A stretch of 11,540 bases of DNA, taken from positions 1-11,540 of the forward strand of contig DTYT01000288.1 of assembly GCA_012961745.1 (NCBI GenBank), in the 5' to 3' direction. Numbering within the stretch: position 1 is the first letter of the stretch; each line of letters starts with the position of its first letter. Shown here in pieces: positions 1-6,933 of this stretch. The notes under the pieces are model-generated. The model saw only the letters and a list, made by a program, of their open reading frames with translations, was not told the origin of the DNA and did no database searches. A program made the translations under genes and the position numbers. This stretch comes from Kiritimatiellia bacterium. GTDB lineage: Bacteria; Verrucomicrobiota; Kiritimatiellia; B70-G9.

Positions 1-756
1 GAAGACCGGACGCCCCTGGCTGAGCGCGGCATCCGCGGTGATCAGCGCCCCGCTGCCGGGACCCGCCTCCACCACCAGCACCCCGCGCGACAGGCCACTG
101 ATCACGCGGTTGCGATAAGGGAAAGTGCTCCGGTCCGGATCTCTTCCCAGAGGATATTCACTGACCACCGCGCCCTGCCGCGCGACATCCTGTGCCAGTT
201 CGGCCGCCTCCGGCGGCGATATGCGGTCCAGGCCGCAGCCCAAAACCGCGGTAGTCCGGCCACCCGCCTTGAGCGCCCCGCGGTGAGCAGAAGAGTCGAT
301 CCCACGGGCCAGGCCGCTTACGACAGTCAATCCCGCCCGGGCGAGGGCGAAACCGAATCGTTCCGCTACTTCCCGCCCGTACAGCGTACAGCGTCGCGAG
401 CCGACAATCGCCAGCGCGTTCCGGTCACGCTTGTCCAGCTGCCCGCGCACATAGAGGGCAAGGGGGGGATCCGGTATCCGACGGAGAAGCTCTGGGTATT
501 CCGCATCGGCCCAGGTTATGATCCGGGCGTTCAGCCGCCGCGCCCGCGCCTCTTCCGCCGCGGGATCCCCGCGTTCAGCCGCCTCCCGTATCGCCCGAAC
601 GCATTCCTCACCAATTCCGCGGACCGCTTGAAGCCGGAGCGGATCCGCCTGGAATACCGCCGGGGCGGATCCCAGCTTCCCCACCAGGTTCCGGGCACGT
701 ACCGGCCCTATCTGCGGGATCATGTTTAAAAGGATATAGGCCTCGCGCTCGTTCAT
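1..756 (-). CDS. dprA: DNA processing protein DprA (3' end outside window)
   Basis: DprA (Smf) binds incoming single-stranded DNA in the cytoplasm and loads RecA during natural transformation; it is also widespread in bacteria not known to be competent. I translated 252 codons from the ATG at 756 with no stop before position 1, so the C-terminal part is missing. The N-terminus (about residues 8-60) has helix-hairpin-helix-like segments (IPQIGPVRARNLVGKLG and VRGIGEECVRAIREA). The Rossmann-like DprA core follows with its hallmark motifs: IVGSRRCTLYGREVAERFG, VVSGLARGIDSSAHRGAL, TTAVLGCGLD, VVSEYPLG, FPYRNRVISGLSRG, VLVVEAGPGSGALITADA. The start overlaps the stop of the upstream gene in an ATGA (753-756), which supports this start and suggests coupled translation. 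A usual DprA is about 350-380 residues, so roughly a quarter to a third is cut off by the window edge. Identification is very secure. Confidence 0.96.
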   Translation of the reverse strand, partial: MNEREAYILLNMIPQIGPVRARNLVGKLGSAPAVFQADPLRLQAVRGIGEECVRAIREAAERGDPAAEEARARRLNARIITWADAEYPELLRRIPDPPLALYVRGQLDKRDRNALAIVGSRRCTLYGREVAERFGFALARAGLTVVSGLARGIDSSAHRGALKAGGRTTAVLGCGLDRISPPEAAELAQDVARQGAVVSEYPLGRDPDRSTFPYRNRVISGLSRGVLVVEAGPGSGALITADAALSQGRPVF

Positions 757-1376
757 TTCCCCGGCTCGTGCCGCCGGCACCGTGACGTCCGCCCCCGCCG
801 CACGGGGAAAAGGTCCATCTGCGGCTCCCGAAACAGGTCGTATCGCTTGAGGATGCGCAAGAGCTGCAGCAGTTCCGAGTGGTCATAGATACGGTCCCGC
901 TCCACGTACCCGACCAGTTCCAGCAGCATGGTCCGGAAAAGGATCACCCCGTCCACGCCCTTCTCCCGCAACATATGCAGCGTCTTCTTACTCAATTGGG
1001 CCGAAGCCGGAAGATCCGACAGGCAGACGATCCGACTCACCGCACCCTTCCCCACCAGCCTTCCGGCGGCCCTTACCACCTCCCTCTCGCCGACCTCCGC
1101 CAGCTCCGGCGAAAACTTCAGCACCGCGGGGGTGATGCGCTCGCTGTGCCAGCCGTGAACGCTGACGATGCCACGGGTCACCGCCCTCACATCGGATGAG
1201 TCCCACAGAATCCGCCCCGCGCGCGAGCGGCGCGCGGGCGACGGATTCCAGACCACCAAATCGATCTGCTCCACCGCTTCCTTGTGCCGCGCCTGCACGC
1301 GGTACTTGGTCGGTTGCCGCACCAGGAATCCCAGGGACTCGAAGTACTCTCTGACGATCTGTTCGCTTACCGCCAT
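753..1376 (-). CDS. Hypothetical protein, possible degenerate PD-(D/E)XK nuclease-like fold, coupled to dprA
   Basis: I do not firmly recognise this 207-residue protein. It is soluble, with no signal peptide or membrane segment. The layout is an N-terminal helix (about residues 3-17), a basic loop, a strand EQIDLVVWNP (36-45) with an acidic D39, a strand RGIVSVHGWH (68-77), a long helical region (81-108), a strand VSRIVCLS (113-120), and a basic, probably disordered tail (192-207). A strand carrying an aspartate after an N-terminal helix resembles the first part of restriction-endonuclease-like folds. The expected E-x-K in the next strand is absent (V-H-G-W-H instead), so a catalytic nuclease is not shown. 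A strong ribosome binding site (GGGAGGAGG) sits 5 nt before the ATG. The gene lies 25 bp after aroB and its stop overlaps the dprA start by 4 bp, so a role linked to DNA handling is reasonable but inferred. The gene is probably real; its function is open. Confidence 0.85.
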   Translation of the reverse strand: MAVSEQIVREYFESLGFLVRQPTKYRVQARHKEAVEQIDLVVWNPSPARRSRAGRILWDSSDVRAVTRGIVSVHGWHSERITPAVLKFSPELAEVGEREVVRAAGRLVGKGAVSRIVCLSDLPASAQLSKKTLHMLREKGVDGVILFRTMLLELVGYVERDRIYDHSELLQLLRILKRYDLFREPQMDLFPVRRGRTSRCRRHEPGK

Positions 1377-1381
1377 GCGCG

Positions 1382-1390
1382 CCTCCTCCC
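1382..1390 (-). promoter_or_regulatory. Strong Shine-Dalgarno for the hypothetical gene at 753-1376
   Basis: On the minus strand the sequence reads GGGAGGAGG, followed by CGCGC and the ATG at 1376. It is nearly perfectly complementary to the anti-Shine-Dalgarno and is the clearest ribosome binding site in the window. It fixes the start of the hypothetical gene and marks it as independently translated rather than coupled to aroB. Confidence 0.8.
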
Positions 1391-1401
1391 GGCAACCCGG
1401 C

Positions 1402-2496
1402 CTATGCCTGACCCAGCAGGCGGACCCAGGTGCGTTCCAGCACCGACTCCTCCACCACGCAACCGCGTTCCGCCTGGCCGACCGCGCGGATCAGTACCCA
1501 CCGCACCTCTCCCCCTCTTCCCTTCTTGTCCACCCCCACCGCGCCGCGCACCTCCGCCCACCGTAACTCCGGCGGGCACACCGGCAATCCCAGAGACGAA
1601 AGCACATTGCGAATGCGGACGGCTTCCCTTTCCGGGAGTCCCAGTACCTCGACCGACAGCAATGCCGCGAACACCATGCCAACGCTCACCGCCTCCCCGT
1701 GTAGCATGCCACGATAGGCACACACCTTCTCGACGGCATGGCCGAGGGTGTGTCCGAAGTTGAGGATCTCCCTCAGTCCCGCTTCACGTTCATCGGCTTC
1801 CACCACCTGCGCCTTGACGGCGCAGCAGGCGGCGATCACTTCCGTCAGCAGGCACTCGTCCCGTGCCAACAACTCCTCAATGCGACCCTCAACTTCCGCA
1901 AGCAGTCCCGGGGAGCGGATCACGCCGTACTTGACTACCTCCGCCAGCCCCGCGGCGTACTCGCGCTCCGGCAAGGAACGCAGCGTCGCCGGGTCGGTGA
2001 CCACCAGCCTCGGCTGATGAAAGGATCCTACCAGATTCTTCCCTTGCGGCAGATTCACCGCGGTTTTTCCTCCCACCGAACTGTCCACCATGGCAAGCAG
2101 CGAAGTCGGAACCTGCACCAGGTTGATCCCGCGCAGGAAAGTCGCAGCCAGGAACCCGGCCAGATCACCTACCATCCCCCCGCCGAGGGCTGCCACCGCC
2201 GAGTCCCGGTCGAGTCCAACGCTCACCGCACGCGAATACAGATCGCTGACTACCGGCAGACTCTTGCTTTGCTCTCCCGCCGGAACCTCGGCCTGTGCCA
2301 CGGTAAAGCCGGCGGCCTCCAGGCACCGAGCCGTCCTCTGCGCGTACAGCGGTCCCACGTTGGAATCGCTCACCACCAGGACCCGGCAAGGCTGCAGCAC
2401 ATCACGGCACCGATCGCCGAGTTCATCAAGGATGCCCGCCCCGATGTGAATGGTGTAGGAACGTTCACCCAGGTTGACGTGTACCTGCCGTCTCAT
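1402..2496 (-). CDS. aroB: 3-dehydroquinate synthase
   Basis: AroB is the cytoplasmic, NAD- and divalent-metal-dependent enzyme that converts DAHP to 3-dehydroquinate, the second step of the shikimate pathway to aromatic amino acids. The 364-residue product is full length for the family. Visible signatures are VVSDSN (41-46) in the nucleotide-binding part, PAGEQSKS (72-79), the glycine-rich GGGMVGDLAGF (105-115), the substrate-site block DSSVGGKTAVNLPQGKN (138-154), and the metal ligands E186 (in AGLAEVVKYG), H249 (NFGHTLGHAVE) and H266 (HGEAVSVGM). No key residue is missing. The ATG at 2496 has a GGAAAG about 3 nt upstream. The gene follows mlaD after 107 bp and is followed after 25 bp by the hypothetical gene and dprA. 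Its neighbours are functionally unrelated, so the cluster is a mixed housekeeping unit. Confidence 0.98.
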   Translation of the reverse strand: MRRQVHVNLGERSYTIHIGAGILDELGDRCRDVLQPCRVLVVSDSNVGPLYAQRTARCLEAAGFTVAQAEVPAGEQSKSLPVVSDLYSRAVSVGLDRDSAVAALGGGMVGDLAGFLAATFLRGINLVQVPTSLLAMVDSSVGGKTAVNLPQGKNLVGSFHQPRLVVTDPATLRSLPEREYAAGLAEVVKYGVIRSPGLLAEVEGRIEELLARDECLLTEVIAACCAVKAQVVEADEREAGLREILNFGHTLGHAVEKVCAYRGMLHGEAVSVGMVFAALLSVEVLGLPEREAVRIRNVLSSLGLPVCPPELRWAEVRGAVGVDKKGRGGEVRWVLIRAVGQAERGCVVEESVLERTWVRLLGQA

Positions 2497-2603
2497 GGCT
2501 TTCCATGCAACCGCCGGTCCGGCTCTCCTGTCAATCCCCTTTTTCCCCTGGCGAGGGAAGAAGGTGTTTCATGTGTAAGGGCCTGCTCGAGGGGGGACCT
2601 CGG
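2497..2603 (-). other. mlaD-aroB intergenic gap, possible weak aroB promoter region
   Basis: This is the largest gap in the second gene block. On the minus strand it contains an exact TTGACA hexamer (2529-2534), but no recognisable TATAAT-like hexamer lies 16-18 bp further on. A perfect 11-bp palindrome GCCGGACCGGC (2513-2523) lies 17-27 bp before the aroB ATG; its one-base centre cannot form a hairpin. The only inverted repeats near the mlaD stop are short and have no T-tract after them, so I see no intrinsic terminator and read-through from mlaD is likely. Confidence 0.3.
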
Positions 2604-3494
2604 TCAAAATGCCCCGAAGAAGATGCTGGTGAAGGTTGTCAGCGGCGTGTTCTCCCGGAAATCGTCCACCGCCGCGCGCAACTCGGAAAGCAACTTGCGG
2701 GCTTCCTCGTAAAGCTCCTTGTCCTGTACCAGCTTGCCCAGCGTGCCATCACCTGCGTTCACCTTCTGCGCAATCTCCCTCAGCGCCGCAGCGGTGGCGC
2801 TGATCTCCTCGTAAAGGGTGTCGTCCTCCGCCAACAGGTGGCCCAGCATCCCCTTCCCCGCCTTCACCCGGCCGCTGACCTCACGCAGGTCGGCTACTAT
2901 GCGCCGCAGGTCCTCTCCCATCTGTCGGTCGCTTACCAGTACCCCCAGGACCCCCTCTCCCTCGCGGACCCGCTGCGTGATCTCCCGGAGATTTTCCACC
3001 GTCTCCTGCAGGTTGTCGAGCACCCCCCCCTCCTCCAGCGCCTGGCGGATCGAATTGACCACCTCGGTAGCCTCCTCTATGAGGTCCGCTGGAGGCGACC
3101 CCTGCAGAACAGTGCCCTCCGGCAGCAGAGGAGCGTCCGACGTCCCTTCGTACAGGTTTAGATAGCGCCCGCCCAGGATCGAGGATGGAAGTATCTCGGC
3201 GCGGTAGTCGGTATGCAGCACCGGCTTGACGTCCAGGCTGGCGGTAAGCAGCACCCCGTCCTCGATGACCTCCAGGCGCTTGATCCGCCCCACACTCACC
3301 CCCCTGAGGTACACGTTGTCACCCTCGCGCAGGCCCATGACGTTGCTGAACTTGACGCGCACGAAGTAGTTGGGCCTGAAGATATTCTCCCGGCTGAAAA
3401 TAATGGTAAAGAATGCCAAGGCCATAAGCACCATAAAGGTGAAGGCGCCTACCATCATCTCCATGGAAAATTCTCGTAACCTGCTACGCCGCAT
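2604..3494 (-). CDS. mlaD: MCE/MlaD-family lipid transport protein with C-terminal GxGxLGxL repeats
   Basis: MlaD-type proteins are anchored in the inner membrane, form hexameric rings in the periplasm, and pass phospholipids to or from the MlaE/MlaF transporter. The 296-residue product has one N-terminal membrane anchor (about 15-34), then a single MCE domain (about 41-120) with VRVKFSNVMGLREGDNVYLRGVSVGRI and the ILPSSILGGRYLNLYEG end motif. A charged, helical region follows (135-282). It contains three copies of a motif of about 34 residues, beginning GEGVLGVLVSD (179), GKGMLGHLLAED (213) and GDGTLGKLVQD (248). This C-terminal extension is absent from the short E. coli MlaD but occurs in longer MCE proteins. 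The start ATG overlaps the end of mlaF by 11 bp and has GGAGA 5 nt upstream. The protein ends in a hydrophobic tail (TSIFFGAF). Family assignment is secure; the substrate and direction of transport are not known from sequence. Confidence 0.95.
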   Translation of the reverse strand: MRRSRLREFSMEMMVGAFTFMVLMALAFFTIIFSRENIFRPNYFVRVKFSNVMGLREGDNVYLRGVSVGRIKRLEVIEDGVLLTASLDVKPVLHTDYRAEILPSSILGGRYLNLYEGTSDAPLLPEGTVLQGSPPADLIEEATEVVNSIRQALEEGGVLDNLQETVENLREITQRVREGEGVLGVLVSDRQMGEDLRRIVADLREVSGRVKAGKGMLGHLLAEDDTLYEEISATAAALREIAQKVNAGDGTLGKLVQDKELYEEARKLLSELRAAVDDFRENTPLTTFTSIFFGAF

Positions 3495-4269
3495 GACCGT
3501 CTCCGCTGTTTTCCTCCTCGAACTCCCATGGTCCGCTCTTGGTTATATATTGCGATTCCAGGAAGCTCTGCACAATCTCATTTCCCGCCTTGAGGAACTC
3601 CTGGGGAGCAGCGACCTCCACAATCCGGCCGCCGTCCATCATGGCGATGCGGTCCGCAATCGCCAAAGCACTGTGCAGGTCGTGGGTCACCAGCACGCTG
3701 GTCACCCCCAGCTCCTTGTTGAGGCGGTAGACCAGGCGATCAATAGTGCGGGCGGTCACCGGATCGAGACCGGAAGTAGGCTCGTCATAAAGCACGATCT
3801 CCGGTTCCATCACGATGGCCCGCGCCAGCCCCGCCCGCTTCTGCATCCCCCCCGACAGCTCCGCGGGGTACTTGTCGAAGGCGTCATCCAGCCGTACCAT
3901 CTTCAGCTTCTCCCTCACCACCCGATCGACTTCTTCCGCCGACATGCGGGTGTGCTCCCGCAGCGGAAGCCCCACGTTGTCCCCCACGGTGAGCCACTGC
4001 AGCAGCGCAGCGCTCTGGAAAAGCACCCCGAACCGCCGGCGAATACGCTCCAGACGCGTTCCCGTCGCCTCGCTGACCACCTCATCCCCCACCCACACCC
4101 GCCCCGCATCCGGAGTGAGCAGCCTGACCATGTGCTTGAGGGTCACGCTCTTGCCGGCTCCGGACGCGCCTACGATGGCAAAAATCTCCCCCGGCCGGAT
4201 TTCGAAGCTCACGTTGTCCAGCACCTTCTTGCCGCCCAGGTACTTAGTCACTCTCTGGAAGCGGATCAT
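3484..4269 (-). CDS. mlaF: ABC transporter ATP-binding protein, MlaF family
   Basis: MlaF is the cytoplasmic ATPase that drives lipid movement through the MlaE permease. The 261-residue product has a complete nucleotide-binding domain: Walker A GASGAGKS (34-41), Q-loop glutamine Q85 in LFQSAALLQWLTV, the ABC signature LSGGMQKR (138-145), Walker B with catalytic glutamate in LYDEPTSGLDP (E163), and the switch histidine H196 in LVTHDLHS. LSGGMQKR and the FQSAALL Q-loop context are typical of the MlaF/Ttg2A branch rather than of importers generally. The start ATG lies in an ATGA overlap with the mlaE stop (4266-4269) and has no clear ribosome binding site of its own, which implies coupled translation. 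A longer frame runs upstream into mlaE, but it has no domain content and is rejected. The acidic tail (WEFEEENSGDG) is presumably disordered. Confidence 0.97.
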   Translation of the reverse strand: MIRFQRVTKYLGGKKVLDNVSFEIRPGEIFAIVGASGAGKSVTLKHMVRLLTPDAGRVWVGDEVVSEATGTRLERIRRRFGVLFQSAALLQWLTVGDNVGLPLREHTRMSAEEVDRVVREKLKMVRLDDAFDKYPAELSGGMQKRAGLARAIVMEPEIVLYDEPTSGLDPVTARTIDRLVYRLNKELGVTSVLVTHDLHSALAIADRIAMMDGGRIVEVAAPQEFLKAGNEIVQSFLESQYITKSGPWEFEEENSGDGHAA

Positions 4270-5036
4270 CGGTAGAAAAGCCGCGTAAGCATGTATCCCA
4301 CCATGAGGATGCAAAGAAAGGAAATCACCACCGTTTTCCGCGTTGCCCGGCCCACGCCCACCGCCCCCTCCGTGGTGGCAAATCCCTGGTGACAGGCCAC
4401 CGTCACGATGATTACTCCGAACACTGCCGCCTTGAACAGCCCCACGTAGAGATCCTTGTTCTCGGCGAACCGCGTAGCATTGTCGAAATATGCGGCGAAG
4501 GAAACCCCCAGTTGAGTGTAGCCCACCACCGCACCCCCCACGATACCGATGAGATCGGCGTACACCGTCAGCACCGGCATCATCACCAGCAAGGCAATCA
4601 GGCGCGGCGTCACCAGGAAACGTACCGGATTGATGGACATCAGCTCCAGCGCGGCTATCTCCTCCGACACCATCATGGTGCCCAACTGAGCCGCATAGGA
4701 AGATCCCACGCTGGCCGCTATGATCAGCGCCGACATGAACGGCCCCATCTCCCGCAGTATGGTCACCGTCACCGCGGTGCCGATGTAGACTTCCTGCCCG
4801 AACCGCCGCAGCTCCAGCCCGGTCTGCAGCGCCAAGATCATGCCCGTGAAAAGCGCCACGATGGAAAGGACCCCTAAGCTCTTTATACTTGAGAAATACA
4901 TTTGGTACACAGTCTCGTGAAAGAGCCTGGGACGGAACAACAGGCGCGCATAACCGAAGCCCTCCACCGTCATCATCACCGCCCGGCCCACTTGCCGGCA
5001 CCCCAGCAGTACGCGCCGGCCCAGTGAGGCGATCAC
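4266..5036 (-). CDS. mlaE: ABC transporter permease, MlaE family
   Basis: MlaE is the inner-membrane permease dimer on which the MlaD ring sits and which MlaF energises. The 256-residue product matches the family length and contains the conserved stretches SLGVLSIVALFTGMILALQT (53-72), ILREMGPFMSALIIAASVGS (93-112), AAQLGTMMVSEEIAALELMS (115-134), INPVRFLVTPRLIA (135-148) and TTEGAVGVGRATRKTVV (221-237). About five hydrophobic segments are visible (roughly 52-73, 98-113, 146-170, 198-216, 234-254), as expected for this family. The start is taken as the GTG at 5036. The frame stays open upstream with no ATG, GTG or TTG nearby, and MIASLGRRV lines up with the beginning of known MlaE proteins. 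The ribosome binding site is weak. It lies 46 bp after the exported repeat-protein gene, so co-transcription is likely. Confidence 0.96.
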   Translation of the reverse strand: MIASLGRRVLLGCRQVGRAVMMTVEGFGYARLLFRPRLFHETVYQMYFSSIKSLGVLSIVALFTGMILALQTGLELRRFGQEVYIGTAVTVTILREMGPFMSALIIAASVGSSYAAQLGTMMVSEEIAALELMSINPVRFLVTPRLIALLVMMPVLTVYADLIGIVGGAVVGYTQLGVSFAAYFDNATRFAENKDLYVGLFKAAVFGVIIVTVACHQGFATTEGAVGVGRATRKTVVISFLCILMVGYMLTRLFYR

Positions 5037-5082
5037 GTTCGCCGGCGGCTCAAAGTACTCTGGCTCGTGGATGACGATGGCC

Positions 5083-6549
5083 TCACCCTCCCAGGCGGAT
5101 CACATAGAGCAGGCGCAACCCGCAGCGGTTTCCGCGGCGCTCGTATCCCAGCAGCCCCTTGAGAATATTCCAGCGCAGCAGCCCCGCTCCGGCCCTTTGC
5201 CTTTCCATATCAAATAGCGGAAAGATGGACCAGTAGCAACTGGTGCGGCCGCGACGCTGGTGGCGGTAGATTCCCCATAGCAGTTCGCTCTCGGCGCATT
5301 CTCCGTCAGCCCGGTACTCGTAGATCGTCCATAAGCGCGCCCAGGATCGTTCCACTGGCGGAGTGTCCTTCAGCGGCCACAACTCCAGCAGACGCAGGCG
5401 CCGCTCGGCCGCCTGGCGCCGGTATGAAATAAGCGGCCACAACTTCCAATACCGTGATTCCACCACCACCGCGCCGGTCCGGTTCGCGCCCGTGTCGGGT
5501 GAACCGGAATTCAGCTTTGTCCGGCGCACTTCCTCGTGGTAGAGAAACGGCAGAACCAACAGGCGGCGACACTCCCTGCCCGTCCGCTCTATGCGCCAAT
5601 GCCACATGATGGGCCAAAGGGCAAACCATGACTGCACGGTCTTCGAACTACGCCGGCCCCACAACGGCCACAGGTAGAGCTTGTCCACGTCCCCCGAACT
5701 CCACTGGAAAAAGGGCCAGGGCGCGTAGACCAGGTTGAGTTTCTCGCCCCGGTGGAAACGAAAAAACGGGGGCAGTACCCACCACGATTCCTGGTCGCTC
5801 AAATTCAGGTGTCCCCATAAGGGAAAGAGGATATACCCGCCGCCGTGCGAGTGCGGGTAATAGTAGCGCACCGAGGTCCAGACCGGCCACATGACGAAAC
5901 GCTTCTGGTAGGCCTTGTCTCTTCGGCTCACACCGAAGAAGGGAAAGATGCGGAAACGATATACACCTTCTCCCGTGGTGCGCGACATGATCGGCCAGAG
6001 GAAATTGTGGGTGTCGAGATCGTTCTTCTGGCTGTGGGAATACAGCGGAAACAGGACGAAAAACACACGGTCCAGCCCGAATATCTCATGTATGGACCCC
6101 AGCAGGGGAAACAGGGCCCGGTACCGTGCACCGGCACGGTCACGTCCCTGGAAAAGGATCGGTAAAAGCCACGTCCGCCGGCGGCTGCGCGGATCGGCGA
6201 TATCGTCCACCTGCCGCCAGAAAATCAGCACGCGATCTATCTGTTCCCCCTGAAAGATCCGCCTGCCCGCCAGCGGCCAAAGGTAGTCGCAGGTCGTCTT
6301 CCCGTCTACCTGGTCCACCGCCCGCGCATAGATGGGGCGCAGGGCGACGAACGCGCGATCTGCCTGGTCCACCCGTTCCCACACCGGCCCGGCTGCCCTG
6401 ACATGGCGGCGCTCGTCCTCCCGCCATACCGCTGCGGCCGGTCCCCAGTCGCTCACCGGGGCCGTACAGTGTGCCGCTCTGACCGTCGCGGCCGCCGCCA
6501 GCCACGCTGCCACCAAGCTGATTGTGGTGGACCACCGCTCAGTTTTCAT
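5083..6549 (-). CDS. Exported protein with about eighteen 18-residue aromatic-proline (LWPL/LFPL) repeats
   Basis: I do not recognise a named family. The 488-residue product starts with a signal peptide (basic MKTER, hydrophobic core about 9-23, likely cut after VRA at 26). There is no lipobox, although C28 is close. From about residue 89 to 446 it consists of a repeated motif: two hydrophobics, often W or F, then Pro, then hydrophobic or aromatic residues. Examples are YLWPL (89), ALFPLL (145), VLFPLY (165), FLWPIM (183), IFPFFG (201), VMWPVW (219), ILFPLW (240), VLPPFF (258), APWPFF (276), YLWPLW (292), ALWPIM (310), VLPFLY (332), KLWPLI (369), ELWPLK (389) and SIFPLF (441). Spacing is mostly 16-22 residues, most often 18. 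Between the motifs lie charged and arginine-rich stretches. This suggests a beta-rich solenoid or barrel-like envelope protein. Its place 46 bp upstream of mlaEFD suggests a part in lipid transport or the outer envelope; that is inference. Confidence 0.88.
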   Translation of the reverse strand: MKTERWSTTISLVAAWLAAAATVRAAHCTAPVSDWGPAAAVWREDERRHVRAAGPVWERVDQADRAFVALRPIYARAVDQVDGKTTCDYLWPLAGRRIFQGEQIDRVLIFWRQVDDIADPRSRRRTWLLPILFQGRDRAGARYRALFPLLGSIHEIFGLDRVFFVLFPLYSHSQKNDLDTHNFLWPIMSRTTGEGVYRFRIFPFFGVSRRDKAYQKRFVMWPVWTSVRYYYPHSHGGGYILFPLWGHLNLSDQESWWVLPPFFRFHRGEKLNLVYAPWPFFQWSSGDVDKLYLWPLWGRRSSKTVQSWFALWPIMWHWRIERTGRECRRLLVLPFLYHEEVRRTKLNSGSPDTGANRTGAVVVESRYWKLWPLISYRRQAAERRLRLLELWPLKDTPPVERSWARLWTIYEYRADGECAESELLWGIYRHQRRGRTSCYWSIFPLFDMERQRAGAGLLRWNILKGLLGYERRGNRCGLRLLYVIRLGG

Positions 6550-6569
6550 TAGCGTCTCTTGCTCAAAAA

Positions 6570-6598
6570 CTCATACGCCGACCCTATATCCGCCGCAA
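6570..6598 (-). promoter_or_regulatory. Weak candidate sigma-70-like promoter for the repeat-protein/mla block
   Basis: On the minus strand TTGCGG (6593-6598), a 17-bp spacer and TATGAG (6570-6575) lie about 20-50 bp before the ATG at 6549. The matches to TTGACA and TATAAT are only 3/6 and 4/6. The spacing is ideal, but such a match is easily expected by chance, so this is tentative. Confidence 0.2.
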
Positions 6599-6768
6599 TT
6601 CAAAAACCTGCTGCATTCAGGCCTCGTGCGGCGAAGCGGGTATTGATTAGTGATTGACCCGCGCCCCCGGCGTTGGATGCGCTGCCGGTCTCGCGGGAAG
6701 ATCTGTCATGCCCACTGCCCGCACGCGCGCGCAATTCCGGACATGGCCTGAAGATGCCCGCCCTTGGG

Positions 6769-6798
6769 GTGTGGGACCACACGTTACAAAGTGTGGTC
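6769..6798. repeat. Palindromic repeat, copy 1 (ACCACAC...GTGTGGT)
   Basis: The core at 6775-6798 is a 24-bp near-perfect palindrome. The arms GACCACAC and GTGTGGTC pair perfectly around an inner GTTACAAA that has two mismatched pairs. An extra GTGTGG at 6769-6774 precedes it, so the order is GTGTGG, CCACAC, GTGTGG and two alternative hairpins are possible. The inner part matches the CACACtTT-AAAGTG pattern of the other two copies. Confidence 0.7.
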
Positions 6799-6835
6799 TG
6801 CGGCATGCCCGGCCCTCCTCCGCCGTCTCCCCTCA

Positions 6836-6869
6836 GAGATGTTATCTCACACTTTTAAAAGTCCGAGAT
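6836..6869. repeat. Palindromic repeat, copy 2 (ACTTTTAAAAGT core)
   Basis: ACTTTTAAAAGT at 6851-6862 is a perfect 12-bp palindrome. After two mismatched positions per side, ATCTC (6844-6848) pairs with GAGAT (6865-6869), giving a 26-bp palindrome with two mismatched pairs. A further GAGAT at 6836-6840 lies 3 bp before the left arm, so GAGAT flanks the element as a 5-bp direct repeat. The sequence TCACACTTT is shared with copy 3. Confidence 0.7.
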
Positions 6870-6933
6870 GCGCAAACACATTCAAGGGAACATTGCACCC
6901 GAACGCCATCCCTGCCACGACGCCACGGCCTTC

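Noticed and set aside
22..40. CRISPR array, tRNA or insertion-sequence remnants anywhere in the window
   Set aside because: No regularly spaced repeats, tRNA cloverleaf or transposase-like frame was seen on either strand.
2584..2604. Inverted repeat CGAGG/CCTCG just after mlaD as a terminator
   Set aside because: A 5-bp stem with no T-tract is too weak; read-through into aroB is more likely.
1738..2712. Plus-strand 324-residue frame opposite aroB
   Set aside because: It is a shadow of aroB on the other strand, with no domain signal.
3484..5001. A single 505-residue frame covering mlaF and most of mlaE
   Set aside because: Only the last 261 residues have domain content. The upstream part is an out-of-frame reading of mlaE, and the ATG at 4269 sits in a clear ATGA overlap.
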